DNA of 30,219 nt, taken from NCBI GenBank assembly GCA_015257125.1, contig JABZKU010000027.1, positions 1 to 30,219 on the forward strand, given 5' to 3'. The DNA is from Prevotellaceae bacterium (GTDB lineage Bacteria > Bacteroidota > Bacteroidia > Bacteroidales > Bacteroidaceae). Each line of letters opens with the position of its first letter. The stretch's first letter is position 1. The position numbers and the translations under genes are program-made. The notes below the pieces were generated by a model. It saw nothing but the letters and a program-made list of their open reading frames with translations, made no database searches and had not been told where the DNA came from. Below are positions 15,127-23,402 of the stretch, in pieces.

Positions 15127-16710
15127 TTATTTGTATTGTGCAGCGATGTCTGCTGCCACTTGACGGATTTCGTTTTCGATGCTTTCGTCGATCTTACCTT
15201 CGGCAAGGGGACGAAGCACGGTGTCGTTGTGAGTGGCACGGAGCACGTTGAGGAATTGCTCTTGGAAATCGCGTACTTTCTCAAGGGGAACATCGGCCAG
15301 TAGACCTTGGGTACCGCAGTAGAGGATGGCAATTTGTTCAGCAACGGGCATGGGGCTGTATTGAGCCTGGATGAGCAGCTGATTGTTTTTACGGCCACGG
15401 TCGATGGTCATGGCGGTTACGGCATCCATATCGCTTGAGAATTTGGCGAAAGCTTCGAGCTCGCGATATTGAGCTTGGTCGATCTTCAATGTACCGGCCA
15501 CCTTTTTCATCGATTTGATTTGAGCTGATCCACCAACACGGGACACGGAAATACCAACGTCGATGGCGGGACGGAAACCTTGGTTGAAGAGGTCGGTCAC
15601 CAAGTAGATTTGTCCATCGGTAATGGAGATCACGTTGGTGGGAATGTAGGCCGATACGTCACCGGCTTGGGTTTCGATGATAGGGAGCGCCGTGAGTGAA
15701 CCACCACCTTGTACCAAACCTTGCAACGATTCGGGCAGATCATTCATGTTTTCAGCAACTTCTTGCTGGTTATTGATCTTTGCTGCACGTTCAAGGAGAC
15801 GAGAGTGGAGGTAGAAGACGTCGCCGGGGTAGGCTTCACGGCCGGAGGGACGACGCAGAATGAGGGAGATCTCACGATAGGCCACAGCTTGTTTGGAGAG
15901 ATCATCGTAAACTACGAGGGCGTGTTTGCCTCGGTCGCGGAAGAATTCACCGATGGCGGCACCTGCCATGGGGGCATAGTATTGCAAGGCGGCGCTGTCG
16001 GCAGCGGTAGCGGACACCACAACGGTGTAGTCCAAAGCACCTTTCTCCTTGAGAATGTTGACGATATTGGCAACGGTTGAAGCCTTTTGGCCAATAGCGA
16101 CATAGATACAATAGACGGGATCGCCGGCTTCGAAGTTTTGGCGTTGATTGATGATAGTATCAATCGCGATAGCGGTTTTACCGGTCTGACGGTCACCGAT
16201 GATCAATTCGCGTTGTCCACGTCCGATGGGGATCATGGAGTCGACACTCTTGAGTCCGGTGGCCAAAGATTCGGTAACGGGCTGTCGGTAGATTACGCCC
16301 GGTGCTTTACGGTCGAGGGGCATGAGATATTTTTCGCCCTCGATGTCACCACCACCGTCGAGGGGATTTCCCAGCGGGTTGATGACACGGCCGAGCATGT
16401 TCTCATTGACCATAATAGAGGCGACGCGGCCGGTGCGTTTCACGCTGTCTCCTTCTTTAATGCCTTCGGAAGAACCGAGAATCACGGCACCGACGTTGTC
16501 CTCTTCGAGGTTCATGGCTACTGCCATTACGCCGTTGTCGAATTCGATCAGCTCGTTTTCTGTCACTTTGCTGAGTCCGTAGATGCGAGCTACGCCGTCA
16601 CCAACGGTAAGGACAGTGCCTACTTCCTCAAACTGAACTTCTGTGGAGATATTCTGAAGTTGTTGTAGGAGCACGGCTGAAACTTCGCCGGGCTTGATAT
16701 TGTTGGGCAT
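15127..16710 (-). CDS. atpA: ATP synthase F1 subunit alpha
   Basis: The 527-residue product is the non-catalytic nucleotide-binding F1 subunit. The P-loop GDRQTGKT is at 172-179. PAIDVGISVSRVGGSAQ (the arginine finger region) and the C-terminal helical domain are present. The N-terminal helix IKPGEVSAVLLQQLQN is the part that contacts delta. The length is slightly above the family norm (about 505-515), through a small insertion around 119-128 (GGGDIEGEKY). It follows atpH after 143 bp, which contain a hairpin. Confidence 0.98.
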   Translation of the reverse strand: MPNNIKPGEVSAVLLQQLQNISTEVQFEEVGTVLTVGDGVARIYGLSKVTENELIEFDNGVMAVAMNLEEDNVGAVILGSSEGIKEGDSVKRTGRVASIMVNENMLGRVINPLGNPLDGGGDIEGEKYLMPLDRKAPGVIYRQPVTESLATGLKSVDSMIPIGRGQRELIIGDRQTGKTAIAIDTIINQRQNFEAGDPVYCIYVAIGQKASTVANIVNILKEKGALDYTVVVSATAADSAALQYYAPMAGAAIGEFFRDRGKHALVVYDDLSKQAVAYREISLILRRPSGREAYPGDVFYLHSRLLERAAKINNQQEVAENMNDLPESLQGLVQGGGSLTALPIIETQAGDVSAYIPTNVISITDGQIYLVTDLFNQGFRPAIDVGISVSRVGGSAQIKSMKKVAGTLKIDQAQYRELEAFAKFSSDMDAVTAMTIDRGRKNNQLLIQAQYSPMPVAEQIAILYCGTQGLLADVPLEKVRDFQEQFLNVLRATHNDTVLRPLAEGKIDESIENEIRQVAADIAAQYK

Positions 16711-16818
16711 AGAGATTCTGTTTTGTTTGCTGTGAGATCCGTAATATGCTCGGCTGCATGCGCAACGTTGCAGGGAAAGTTACGTCTTCTTTGAGTGGAA
16801 CGAACAAGGAGAGGAATA

Positions 16819-16842
16819 GAAGTTTCGGGAATATGAAACTTC
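16819..16842 (-). other. Hairpin between atpH and atpA
   Basis: GAAGTTTC (16819-16826) and GAAACTTC (16835-16842) form a perfect 8-bp stem with an 8-base loop, shortly after the atpH stop codon. No T run follows. The 143-bp gap is the longest within the atp cluster, so an mRNA end or processing site here would make sense. Confidence 0.45.
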
Positions 16843-16853
16843 CGAAGCGAGGT

Positions 16854-17399
16854 TTAGTTCAATCTCCGTCTTAATTGGCGGAGTTGTCCTTGCAAACTGG
16901 CATCGACTCTATAGTCGTCGTAGCCAAGAATAAAGCCTGCTTTGAGTTCCGGGTCCGTTTGTACATGCAGTTGTACGGCGTTTCCAGTGCGGTTTCGTAC
17001 GAGTCGGAGCATGCGTTCTCGTATTTCCGGGGCAACTGCTTCGGCTGTTGTCAGATAAGCACGAGTTATGTGATGCTCGTGTTCATAAGCGCTTAGAAAG
17101 GACGTGGCTATAAACTGCATCAGCTCCGCGCGTCCTTTGTTTACCACGAGTCGGATAAAGCGTTGTGTGCTGTTGCTCACTTCGGAATCGTCGTTTAGAC
17201 GAGCTGCCTCGGTGATGATGGCTGCTTTTTGCGCATTATCGAGAACTGGGTTGTTGGGGATCTTGCGCAGCGCCGGTAGTTCTCGAAAATTTCGATCAAG
17301 TTGTTGCATCTCTGCATAAACCATCTCTGCTTCGCCGTTTTGTGTGGCGAAGTAGAGTAAGGCTTTTGCATATCGAGAGGCTACGATTCCGGTGTTCAT
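16854..17399 (-). CDS. atpH: ATP synthase F1 subunit delta
   Basis: The 181-residue product links F1 to the peripheral stalk. The start MNTGIVASRYAKALLYFA is the typical OSCP/delta N-terminus (ARRYAKALF pattern), followed by a helical N-domain. The C-terminal region ELKAGFILGYDDYRVDASLQGQL is the delta signature (GGxxxxxxDxxxDxSxxxxL). It lies 23 bp after atpF. Confidence 0.95.
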   Translation of the reverse strand: MNTGIVASRYAKALLYFATQNGEAEMVYAEMQQLDRNFRELPALRKIPNNPVLDNAQKAAIITEAARLNDDSEVSNSTQRFIRLVVNKGRAELMQFIATSFLSAYEHEHHITRAYLTTAEAVAPEIRERMLRLVRNRTGNAVQLHVQTDPELKAGFILGYDDYRVDASLQGQLRQLRRRLN

Positions 17400-17422
17400 T
17401 GTGCGAGGTTAAGTAATGACTG

Positions 17423-17935
17423 TTACTGTTTCTCGATGTCGTCGAGCAGTCCGTTAATGTAGTTCGTACGTTCTGTATCGTTGCTGAGTTGTTGACGAAT
17501 GATTTTCTCCGCAACTTGAACCGAAAGGTCCGCAACTTGTGAGCGAATATCGCGCAAGGCGTTCGCCTTCTCAACTTGAATTTGAGCCTTGGCTTCGTCA
17601 AGGAGTTTCAGCCCTTCGGCTTCTGCCAAAGTCTTGGCTTCCTTGACCATTGCGTCACGAGTTGCCGTGGCTTCTCTGAGGATTTCTGCTTGTTTTTCGC
17701 GAGCCTCACGAAGCACCTTTTCACTCTCCGCTTGTATTCCGGCGAGCTTTTCGTTGGCGGCTTTGGCGTTGCTCAGGCTTTCATCAATAAATGCCTTGCG
17801 TTGTTCGACTATTCCTGTGATAACAGGGAAACCGAATTTAGCAAGAATGATGAATAGGAAGATGAACGCGACCAGCATCCAAAAAAGCAGGCCGAAATCA
17901 GGCGTAAGAATGGAGGGCAAATTCAATGACTCCAT
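17423..17935 (-). CDS. atpF: ATP synthase F0 subunit b
   Basis: The 170-residue product has one N-terminal membrane helix (about 14-33, FGLLFWMLVAFIFLFIILAK) and a long, charged coiled-coil stalk (about 45-165) rich in Glu, Lys and Ala. It anchors the peripheral stalk that holds F1 still. The length is normal. It begins 22 bp after atpE and only one b-type gene is present in the cluster, so b is probably a homodimer. Confidence 0.96.
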   Translation of the reverse strand: MESLNLPSILTPDFGLLFWMLVAFIFLFIILAKFGFPVITGIVEQRKAFIDESLSNAKAANEKLAGIQAESEKVLREAREKQAEILREATATRDAMVKEAKTLAEAEGLKLLDEAKAQIQVEKANALRDIRSQVADLSVQVAEKIIRQQLSNDTERTNYINGLLDDIEKQ

Positions 17936-17957
17936 ACTATAAGTTTAGAGCTCAATA

Positions 17958-18203
17958 TTATTTGATGAGGAAGGCGCAAGCTGCAACTGCGAAGAGGGCA
18001 ACACCTTCGATAAGAGCAGACACAACAATCATGTTGGTCATGATCTTACCGGATGCTTCAGGCTGGCGTGCGATAGCTTCCATGGCGGAGCTACCGATTT
18101 TACCGATACCTAAACCTGCGCCAATAGTTGCAAGACCGGCACCGAGTGCCATACCAAGTTGTGCAAAGCCTGTGGAGGCTGCTTCCAAAAGAGGGAACAT
18201 CAT
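17958..18203 (-). CDS. atpE: ATP synthase F0 subunit c
   Basis: The 81-residue product has two hydrophobic helices separated by a polar loop with ARQPEA, the F1-binding loop. The ion-carrying carboxylate is the Glu of SALIEGVALFAV. The residue after this Glu is Gly, and the Gln/Ser-Thr pattern of sodium-binding rings is not evident, so proton coupling is more likely; this is inference. Two adjacent ATG codons (18203 and 18200) can serve as start. A 54-bp gap separates it from atpB. Confidence 0.97.
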   Translation of the reverse strand: MMFPLLEAASTGFAQLGMALGAGLATIGAGLGIGKIGSSAMEAIARQPEASGKIMTNMIVVSALIEGVALFAVAACAFLIK

Positions 18204-18257
18204 AGTGGTAATTATTATATGAGTTGATTTATACTTAATGATTTTGCGAGGGAAGAT

Positions 18258-19340
18258 TTACTCTTCGTGGTGTTCGGGGTGAGCTAAGCCAATGAAGATT
18301 GATGAGAGCAGTACAAACACATAGGCTTGCAGGAACGCTACAAGAACTTCGAGGCAATTGAGGAAGACCATGAGTAGAGCACTGAATACGGTAAAGATAG
18401 ACCCCATAGCCGTACTGATTTGCCAAGTCATGAAAATCACAAATGTGAACGACAAAATAATGGCGTGTCCCGCCATCATGTTGGCAAACAAACGGATCAT
18501 CAGTGCAAAAGGCTTGGTAAATACGCCAAAGAGTTCAATCAGTGGCATTACCGGAGGGATCTTCAACCAGAGTGGTACGTTAGGCCAAAGGATTTCTTTC
18601 CAATATTCTTTATTACCAAAGAGATTTACTGCCAACATGGTGCCCAAAGCGAGTAACAAAGTAATGTTGATGTTACCGGTTACGTTGGCGCCACCTGGGA
18701 ATATCGGAATAAGCCCCAAGAGATTGTTGGTGAAGATGAAGAAGAATACCGTCAGCAGGTAAGGAGCATAAGGGCGATAATGCTTTTCGCCGATCGAGGA
18801 TTTGATCACATCGTCGTGAATAGTCATTACCAACATTTCCATTGCTCCGACAAAGCCTTTGGGGGCTTCTTCTTTTACGGAGTCATGCTTCTTATACCAG
18901 CGAGCGCAGGAAAGGAAAGTAACTATGAGCAGAAATACGACCAGCCAAATCTGCAGAACATTCTTTGTAATCGAAATATCCCACGGACGTTCTATTGTTC
19001 CATCGGCAAGTCGTTCGTAGATTTTGTTGTGGTGTTCGGGAGAGAGGAAGAAACCTTCGTAGTCTTTGCCTTGATGAGCCGCTTCCTCAAGTCGTTCACT
19101 GCTAAACACGTGCCAACCGCTTTCCTTTCCTTTGACAATGATGGGAAGGTGGACACTAATCGGTTTCCCGTTCCAGTTTGTAATGTGCCACTCGTAAGAA
19201 TCTGCCAAATGTTCAAGAATAAATTCCGAAACATTGATTTCCTCTTTCTCCTTAGCCCCATGCGCTCCGTAAGCTTCCGTGGAAAAGCAGGAAAGCAGGA
19301 GAGTGAAGAGTAAGAGACTAAGTCTGACTATTTTTTTCAT
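18258..19340 (-). CDS. atpB: ATP synthase F0 subunit a with signal peptide and periplasmic domain
   Basis: The 360-residue product is longer than the E. coli a subunit (271). Residues 1-25 are a signal peptide (ending EAYGA), and about 26-125 form a hydrophilic, His/Glu-rich extracytoplasmic domain. The membrane part follows, beginning near NVLQIWLVVFLLIV. The essential arginine is in MIRLFANMMAGH. The C-terminus has the AYVFVLLSSIFI helix. The extended N-terminus is characteristic of Bacteroidetes. The start overlaps the end of the preceding small membrane protein gene by 23 bp, suggesting translational coupling. Confidence 0.96.
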   Translation of the reverse strand: MKKIVRLSLLLFTLLLSCFSTEAYGAHGAKEKEEINVSEFILEHLADSYEWHITNWNGKPISVHLPIIVKGKESGWHVFSSERLEEAAHQGKDYEGFFLSPEHHNKIYERLADGTIERPWDISITKNVLQIWLVVFLLIVTFLSCARWYKKHDSVKEEAPKGFVGAMEMLVMTIHDDVIKSSIGEKHYRPYAPYLLTVFFFIFTNNLLGLIPIFPGGANVTGNINITLLLALGTMLAVNLFGNKEYWKEILWPNVPLWLKIPPVMPLIELFGVFTKPFALMIRLFANMMAGHAIILSFTFVIFMTWQISTAMGSIFTVFSALLMVFLNCLEVLVAFLQAYVFVLLSSIFIGLAHPEHHEE

Positions 19341-19737
19341 TGCTATTATCTGTTGATTGATTCAGACTACGGCGATGCCAAGTCGAGAAACACAGGGTGG
19401 CAAAGTAGTAAAGCATAACCACGAAAAATACAACTGTGAAGTTGATTTCTTCGTGTTGCTTATAAATGAATAGGGTGATCAGTGTGAGAAACAGGCGCAG
19501 CAGAGAGAACCCCAGGTTCGCACCGATGAAATACGATGAGTCTTTATGGCTCAATTGGGTTGTTACAGCAAGTTCCACCAAGGTAAAACTATAGAAAGCA
19601 ACCGAAATGATAATGACTTCTTGGGCAATCTCAACCGGAGCAATGCCAAACCCTTGCGTAATGCCAAAGAAGAGGCAAAGTCCCAGTACTAAATATATAA
19701 TGGCCAGTCGTAGAACGAGTCGAGCGAGTTTCAGCAT
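19318..19737 (-). CDS. Small membrane protein in AtpI position of the atp cluster
   Basis: The 139-residue product has four hydrophobic helices (about 10-28, 38-60, 70-92 and 100-122) and a polar C-terminus. Its place between epsilon and a, and its four-helix size, match the poorly conserved AtpI-like protein found in Bacteroidetes atp operons, thought to help c-ring assembly. Sequence similarity to AtpI is not obvious to me, so the role rests on position and topology. It starts one base after atpC and overlaps atpB by 23 bp. Confidence 0.82.
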   Translation of the reverse strand: MLKLARLVLRLAIIYLVLGLCLFFGITQGFGIAPVEIAQEVIIISVAFYSFTLVELAVTTQLSHKDSSYFIGANLGFSLLRLFLTLITLFIYKQHEEINFTVVFFVVMLYYFATLCFSTWHRRSLNQSTDNSNEKNSQT

Positions 19738-19738
19738 A

Positions 19739-19993
19739 TCATTTGGAAGTCTCTACGCAAAGCGTAACGTCGTTGTGATTTACTTCGACAAAGCCACCTG
19801 ATATGCTGAACTGTTTCGTTTCTTCTCCAGAGCACGTTACGGTTCCGCTTGATAAAGAGGATATGAGTGGTGCGTGGTTAATCAAAACTTCAAACTCTCC
19901 CAGCGTACCCGGCATCGTAATGCTTTCGACTTCTCCCTCAAACAAGGTGCGTTCAGGGGAAACAATTTTGACGTGGAGACTATTCTTGTCCAT
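19739..19993 (-). CDS. atpC: ATP synthase F1 subunit epsilon, short form
   Basis: The 84-residue product contains the beta-sandwich domain of epsilon (VKIVSPERTLFEGEVESI, MPGTLGEFEVLINHAPLI, GGFVEVNHNDVTLCVE) and stops there. The two-helix C-terminal domain that brakes ATP hydrolysis in other bacteria (full length about 130-140) is absent. There is no sign of frameshift, since the next gene starts one base later. The short form is known from Bacteroidetes. Confidence 0.95.
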   Translation of the reverse strand: MDKNSLHVKIVSPERTLFEGEVESITMPGTLGEFEVLINHAPLISSLSSGTVTCSGEETKQFSISGGFVEVNHNDVTLCVETSK

Positions 19994-19999
19994 AAGTTA

Positions 20000-21529
20000 T
20001 TAGGCGTTGGCGGCAGAAAGCAATTTCTCACCTTTGGCAATCGCATCATCGATTGTACCTACGTTGAGGAAGGCTTGTTCAGGGAGATGATCCACTTCGC
20101 CGTCGATGATCATGTTGAAGCCGCGAATCACTTCTTCGATAGGAACCATTACACCTTTGACGCCGGTAAACTTCTCTGCCACAGTAAAGGGCTGAGACAA
20201 GAAGCGTTGAACGCGACGTGCGCGGTTTACGGTAAGGCGGTCTTCATCTGAAAGTTCGTCCATACCGAGAATCGCAATGATGTCTTGGAGCTCCTTGTAT
20301 TTTTGTAGGATCTGTTTTACGCGTTGTGCGCAATTATAATGGTCTTCTCCGATGACATTCGGATCCAAAATGCGCGAAGTTGAATCGAGAGGATCCACGG
20401 CAGGGTAGATACCCAATTCTGTAATCTTACGCGAGAGCACTGTTGTGGCATCCAAGTGCGTAAAGGTTGTGGCCGGAGCAGGGTCGGTCAAGTCGTCGGC
20501 AGGGACGTAAACCGCTTGAATAGAGGTGATCGAGCCGTTTTTGGTCGAGGTAATACGCTCCTGCATCGCACCCATTTCTGAAGCCAGTGTGGGTTGATAA
20601 CCTACAGCTGATGGCATACGTCCGAGCAATGCCGAAACTTCTGAACCTGCTTGAGTGAAACGGAAAATATTGTCGATAAAGAACAGAATATCAGTGGATT
20701 TTCCTGACTCTGCTCCACTGTCACGGAAGGATTCTGCGACGGAAAGTCCGGAAAGTGCCACAGAAGCACGTGCTCCGGGAGGCTCATTCATCTGACCATA
20801 AACCAAGGTAGCCTGACTTTTGGCCACTTCGTTATAATCAACTTTAGAGAGATCCCATTCACCGCGCTCCATTGCTTCGGTGAAGGCATCTCCATATTTG
20901 ATCACTCCTGATTCAATCATTTCGCGCACCAGGTCGTTACCCTCACGGGTACGCTCACCCACACCGGCAAATACTGAGAAACCGTCGTGTCCTTTGGCGA
21001 TATTGTTGATCAATTCCATGATCAATACTGTCTTACCCACACCGGCACCGCCGAAGAGCCCAATTTTACCACCCTTCATATAGGGCTCAAGCAGGTCGAT
21101 CACCTTGATACCGGTATAAAGTACTTCGCGTGAAGTCTTGAGGTCTTCAAATTTAGGTGCTTCGCGGTGGATGGGGTAGGCATTCTCTTCACGAGATACC
21201 GTTTGAAGTCCGTCGATCGTCTCACCGATCACGTTGAGCATACGTCCTTTAATCTGGCTACCCACGGGCATGGAGATGGGGGCACCGGTCGATTTCACTT
21301 CCAAACCGCGCGAAAGGCCGTCCGTGTTGTCCATGGCCACTGTGCGAACCACATCATCGCCAATGTGTTGCTGCACTTCGATCACGAGTGTGCGGCCATC
21401 GGGGTGTTGTACTTCCAGTGCATCGTGGATGTGCGGGAGAACTTCCTCGGCGGGGCGCCCGTCGAGTGGGAAATGAACATCGACCACAGGACCGATGATC
21501 TGAGAAATATAACCAATTTGTTGGCTCAT
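20000..21529 (-). CDS. atpD: ATP synthase F1 subunit beta
   Basis: The 509-residue product is the catalytic F1 subunit. The P-loop GGAGVGKT is at 160-167. GVGERTREGNDL (catalytic Glu region) and SALLGRMPSAVGYQPTL are present, as is LGMDELSDEDRL, the DELSEED-type contact with gamma. The family is usually 465-480 residues; extra length comes from insertions near the N-terminus and around 210-225. It starts the atp cluster, 23 bp after the pfkA stop, with no promoter visible in that gap. Confidence 0.98.
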   Translation of the reverse strand: MSQQIGYISQIIGPVVDVHFPLDGRPAEEVLPHIHDALEVQHPDGRTLVIEVQQHIGDDVVRTVAMDNTDGLSRGLEVKSTGAPISMPVGSQIKGRMLNVIGETIDGLQTVSREENAYPIHREAPKFEDLKTSREVLYTGIKVIDLLEPYMKGGKIGLFGGAGVGKTVLIMELINNIAKGHDGFSVFAGVGERTREGNDLVREMIESGVIKYGDAFTEAMERGEWDLSKVDYNEVAKSQATLVYGQMNEPPGARASVALSGLSVAESFRDSGAESGKSTDILFFIDNIFRFTQAGSEVSALLGRMPSAVGYQPTLASEMGAMQERITSTKNGSITSIQAVYVPADDLTDPAPATTFTHLDATTVLSRKITELGIYPAVDPLDSTSRILDPNVIGEDHYNCAQRVKQILQKYKELQDIIAILGMDELSDEDRLTVNRARRVQRFLSQPFTVAEKFTGVKGVMVPIEEVIRGFNMIIDGEVDHLPEQAFLNVGTIDDAIAKGEKLLSAANA

Positions 21530-21552
21530 AGTCGTCTGAAAACGAGATTGTT

Positions 21553-22530
21553 TTAAATGCTGAGTTCGTTAAGAACTTGAATAAGCTGAGGATTCATTCC
21601 CTTGCGTTTTTGCACGGCTTCAATGAAGGGAACGTAGACGATTTCGTGGTTACGAATGCCTACCATGACATTGCGTTGCCCTTGAACTAGTGCTGTGATG
21701 GCACCTACACCAACGCGAGAGGCTAAAACGCGGTCGCGAGCCGAGGGGCGACCACCACGTTGCAAGTGTCCGAGAATTGACACGCGAACATCAAATTGCG
21801 GATACTCCTTGTTTACGCGATCGGCATAGTAGAGTGCACCACATTTGGGGCTTTCGCTGACAATTACCATACAGCTCTTTTTGGATTTGCGAATACCGCG
21901 CTCCATGAATTTAATGAGCTGATCCGAGCCGGTGGAATCTTCCGGGATAATGGCAGCCTCCGCACCGGCAGCGATGGCCGAGTTTTGTGCCAAGAAGCCG
22001 GCATCACGTCCCATTACTTCAATAAAGAAGATGCGTTCGTGAGAGTTGGCCGTGTCGCGGATCTTATCGACGCAATCCATAATGGTGTTGAGCGTCGTGT
22101 CGTAGCCGATGGTATTGTCGGTGCCGTACAAATCGTTGTCAATGGTACCCGGAAGTCCAATGCAAGGGAAATCATATTCCTCTGCTAAGAGCATGGCACC
22201 GGTAAGCGAACCGTTACCACCAATTACGATGAGCGCGTCAATGCCTTCTTTGCGCAGCGTGTCATAGGCACGCTTACGTCCTTGAGGCGTTTGGAAATCC
22301 TTTGAACGAGCAGTGCGAAGAATCGTACCGCCGGTTTGTATGATGCCCGATACGTCCTCGGTGGTGAATGTCTTAACTTCACCGTTCATCAGTCCTTCGT
22401 AGCCGCGATAAATGGCTTTCACTTTGAAACCGTTGGAAATTGCACTTCGTGTCACGGCACGAATAGCGGCATTCATACCGGGGGCGTCGCCACCGGAGGT
22501 CAAAACGCCGATACATCTGATTTTTGCCAT
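21553..22530 (-). CDS. pfkA: 6-phosphofructokinase
   Basis: The 325-residue product phosphorylates fructose 6-phosphate to fructose 1,6-bisphosphate. It starts AKIRCIGVLTSGGDAPGMN, the PfkA N-terminus. The substrate loop GTIDND is at 128-133, MGRDAGFLA is present and the length is that of E. coli PfkA (320). The nucleotide loop reads GGNGS (104-108); Gly at the position where PPi enzymes have Asp favours ATP as donor, while Asn replaces the usual Asp before it. The frame extends into the tRNA gene, but the ATG at 22530 gives the conserved start. tRNA-Gly ends 27 bp upstream and atpD begins 23 bp downstream, so all may share a transcript. Confidence 0.96.
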   Translation of the reverse strand: MAKIRCIGVLTSGGDAPGMNAAIRAVTRSAISNGFKVKAIYRGYEGLMNGEVKTFTTEDVSGIIQTGGTILRTARSKDFQTPQGRKRAYDTLRKEGIDALIVIGGNGSLTGAMLLAEEYDFPCIGLPGTIDNDLYGTDNTIGYDTTLNTIMDCVDKIRDTANSHERIFFIEVMGRDAGFLAQNSAIAAGAEAAIIPEDSTGSDQLIKFMERGIRKSKKSCMVIVSESPKCGALYYADRVNKEYPQFDVRVSILGHLQRGGRPSARDRVLASRVGVGAITALVQGQRNVMVGIRNHEIVYVPFIEAVQKRKGMNPQLIQVLNELSI

Positions 22531-22557
22531 AGGAGGAGTTTTAGCAAATCTATATTG

Positions 22558-22630
22558 AGCGGCAAACGGGGCTCGAACCCGCGACCCTGGGCTTGGGAAG
22601 CCCATGCTCTACCAACTGAGCTACTGCCGC
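22558..22630 (-). tRNA. tRNA-Gly (anticodon CCC)
   Basis: In minus sense this 73-nt sequence folds as a cloverleaf: acceptor GCGGCAG/TTGCCGC (one G-T pair), D arm AGCTCAGTTGGTAGAGC, anticodon stem TGGGC/GCCCA with loop TTCCCAA, and T arm GCGGGTTCGAGCCCCGT. The anticodon CCC reads only GGG glycine codons. The discriminator is T at 22558 as usual for tRNA-Gly, and CCA is not encoded. It lies 27 bp upstream of pfkA on the same strand. Confidence 0.97.
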
Positions 22631-22652
22631 CTGTGTTGGTTGGTAGTCCGTG

Positions 22653-22660
22653 CAAAGATA
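22653..22660 (-). promoter_or_regulatory. -7 promoter element of tRNA-Gly and probably pfkA-atp
   Basis: TATCTTTG on the minus strand is a perfect -7 element, 22 bases from the tRNA 5' end; transcription would start near 22647. No TTTG is seen about 20 bases upstream, so the -33 part is missing or degenerate. No other promoter is visible between the tRNA and pfkA or between pfkA and atpD. Confidence 0.65.
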
Positions 22661-23341
22661 CTCCTTTATTTGTGAGTAGGCTCTCTCGAAAACGTGTTTT
22701 TTCGCCCTAATCTTCAAAAAAGATAAAATGAAGAGGCGTTTTGAGGTGCAAACTCTGTTTTCTCTGTGTGTTCTTCATTGTTTGTCCAAGAAACGATTGG
22801 GAACGTCGAAGGTTGGAGAGAAAAAGAACTTTACGAGAAATACCATCTGAGGTATAATCGACTATTGTATATTTAAGATGAGTTTTTTACTGTGTGCTAT
22901 TTCAAAACGTTGATTATAAGAACTTTGTTTCTGCTCTGCTGGCCGAAGTTTATGTTTGGTTTAAGCAAGGGGATAGAGTTTGTAGAGGAAAAAATGAATA
23001 CCTTCTTAGCGTGTTTGTGTACTTATCCGACTAGGCTAGTGTGGGTTCTCGTTTCTTTCATAAATATCGGGGTTGAAGCTGTGAAATGTCACCACAATGT
23101 GGAGGGGACAAAGTGTAAATCAGAGCAGAGAAAAGCATTTCTAATTGTGAAAAGCGTAAGTTGTTGTGCTGTTCTTCGTCAAAGGCACAAGTTGTTCACG
23201 TAAGCTGGTGAATATAAGGTGCGGATTGGCCGTTGGATGAAGGCAAAACAGAGGGGAAGATAGTTCTGTCTCAGCGGATACATTATATATCAAGGAAGAT
23301 ATACAGGTGTGTGATAGGAACAACTGCAGGATGTCATGAGG
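22661..23341. other. Gene-poor AT-rich interval
   Basis: About 680 bp lie between the tRNA-Gly promoter and the terminator of the 5'-nucleotidase gene. The longest plus-strand frame (from GTG 22892, about 100 residues, Cys-rich and without a domain) has no homologous look, promoter or codon bias I can defend. I see no tRNA, repeat or strong hairpin in it. Confidence 0.5.
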
Positions 23342-23381
23342 AAAAATAGCTGCGCGCACCGAAGCAATCGGTGCGCGCAGC
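23342..23381 (-). terminator. Rho-independent terminator of the seven-gene run
   Basis: GCTGCGCGCACCGA (23349-23362) and TCGGTGCGCGCAGC (23368-23381) form a perfect 14-bp GC-rich stem with a 5-base loop. In minus sense it is followed by TATTTTTC. It lies 21 bp beyond the stop of the nucleotidase gene. Confidence 0.93.
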
Positions 23382-23402
23382 GTATTTGAAGGAGAGCTCA
23401 GC

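Noticed and set aside
22892..23203. Open frame of about 100 residues in the gap between tRNA-Gly and the nucleotidase gene
   Set aside because: It starts at GTG without context, is Cys-rich with no domain or regular topology, and no promoter precedes it.
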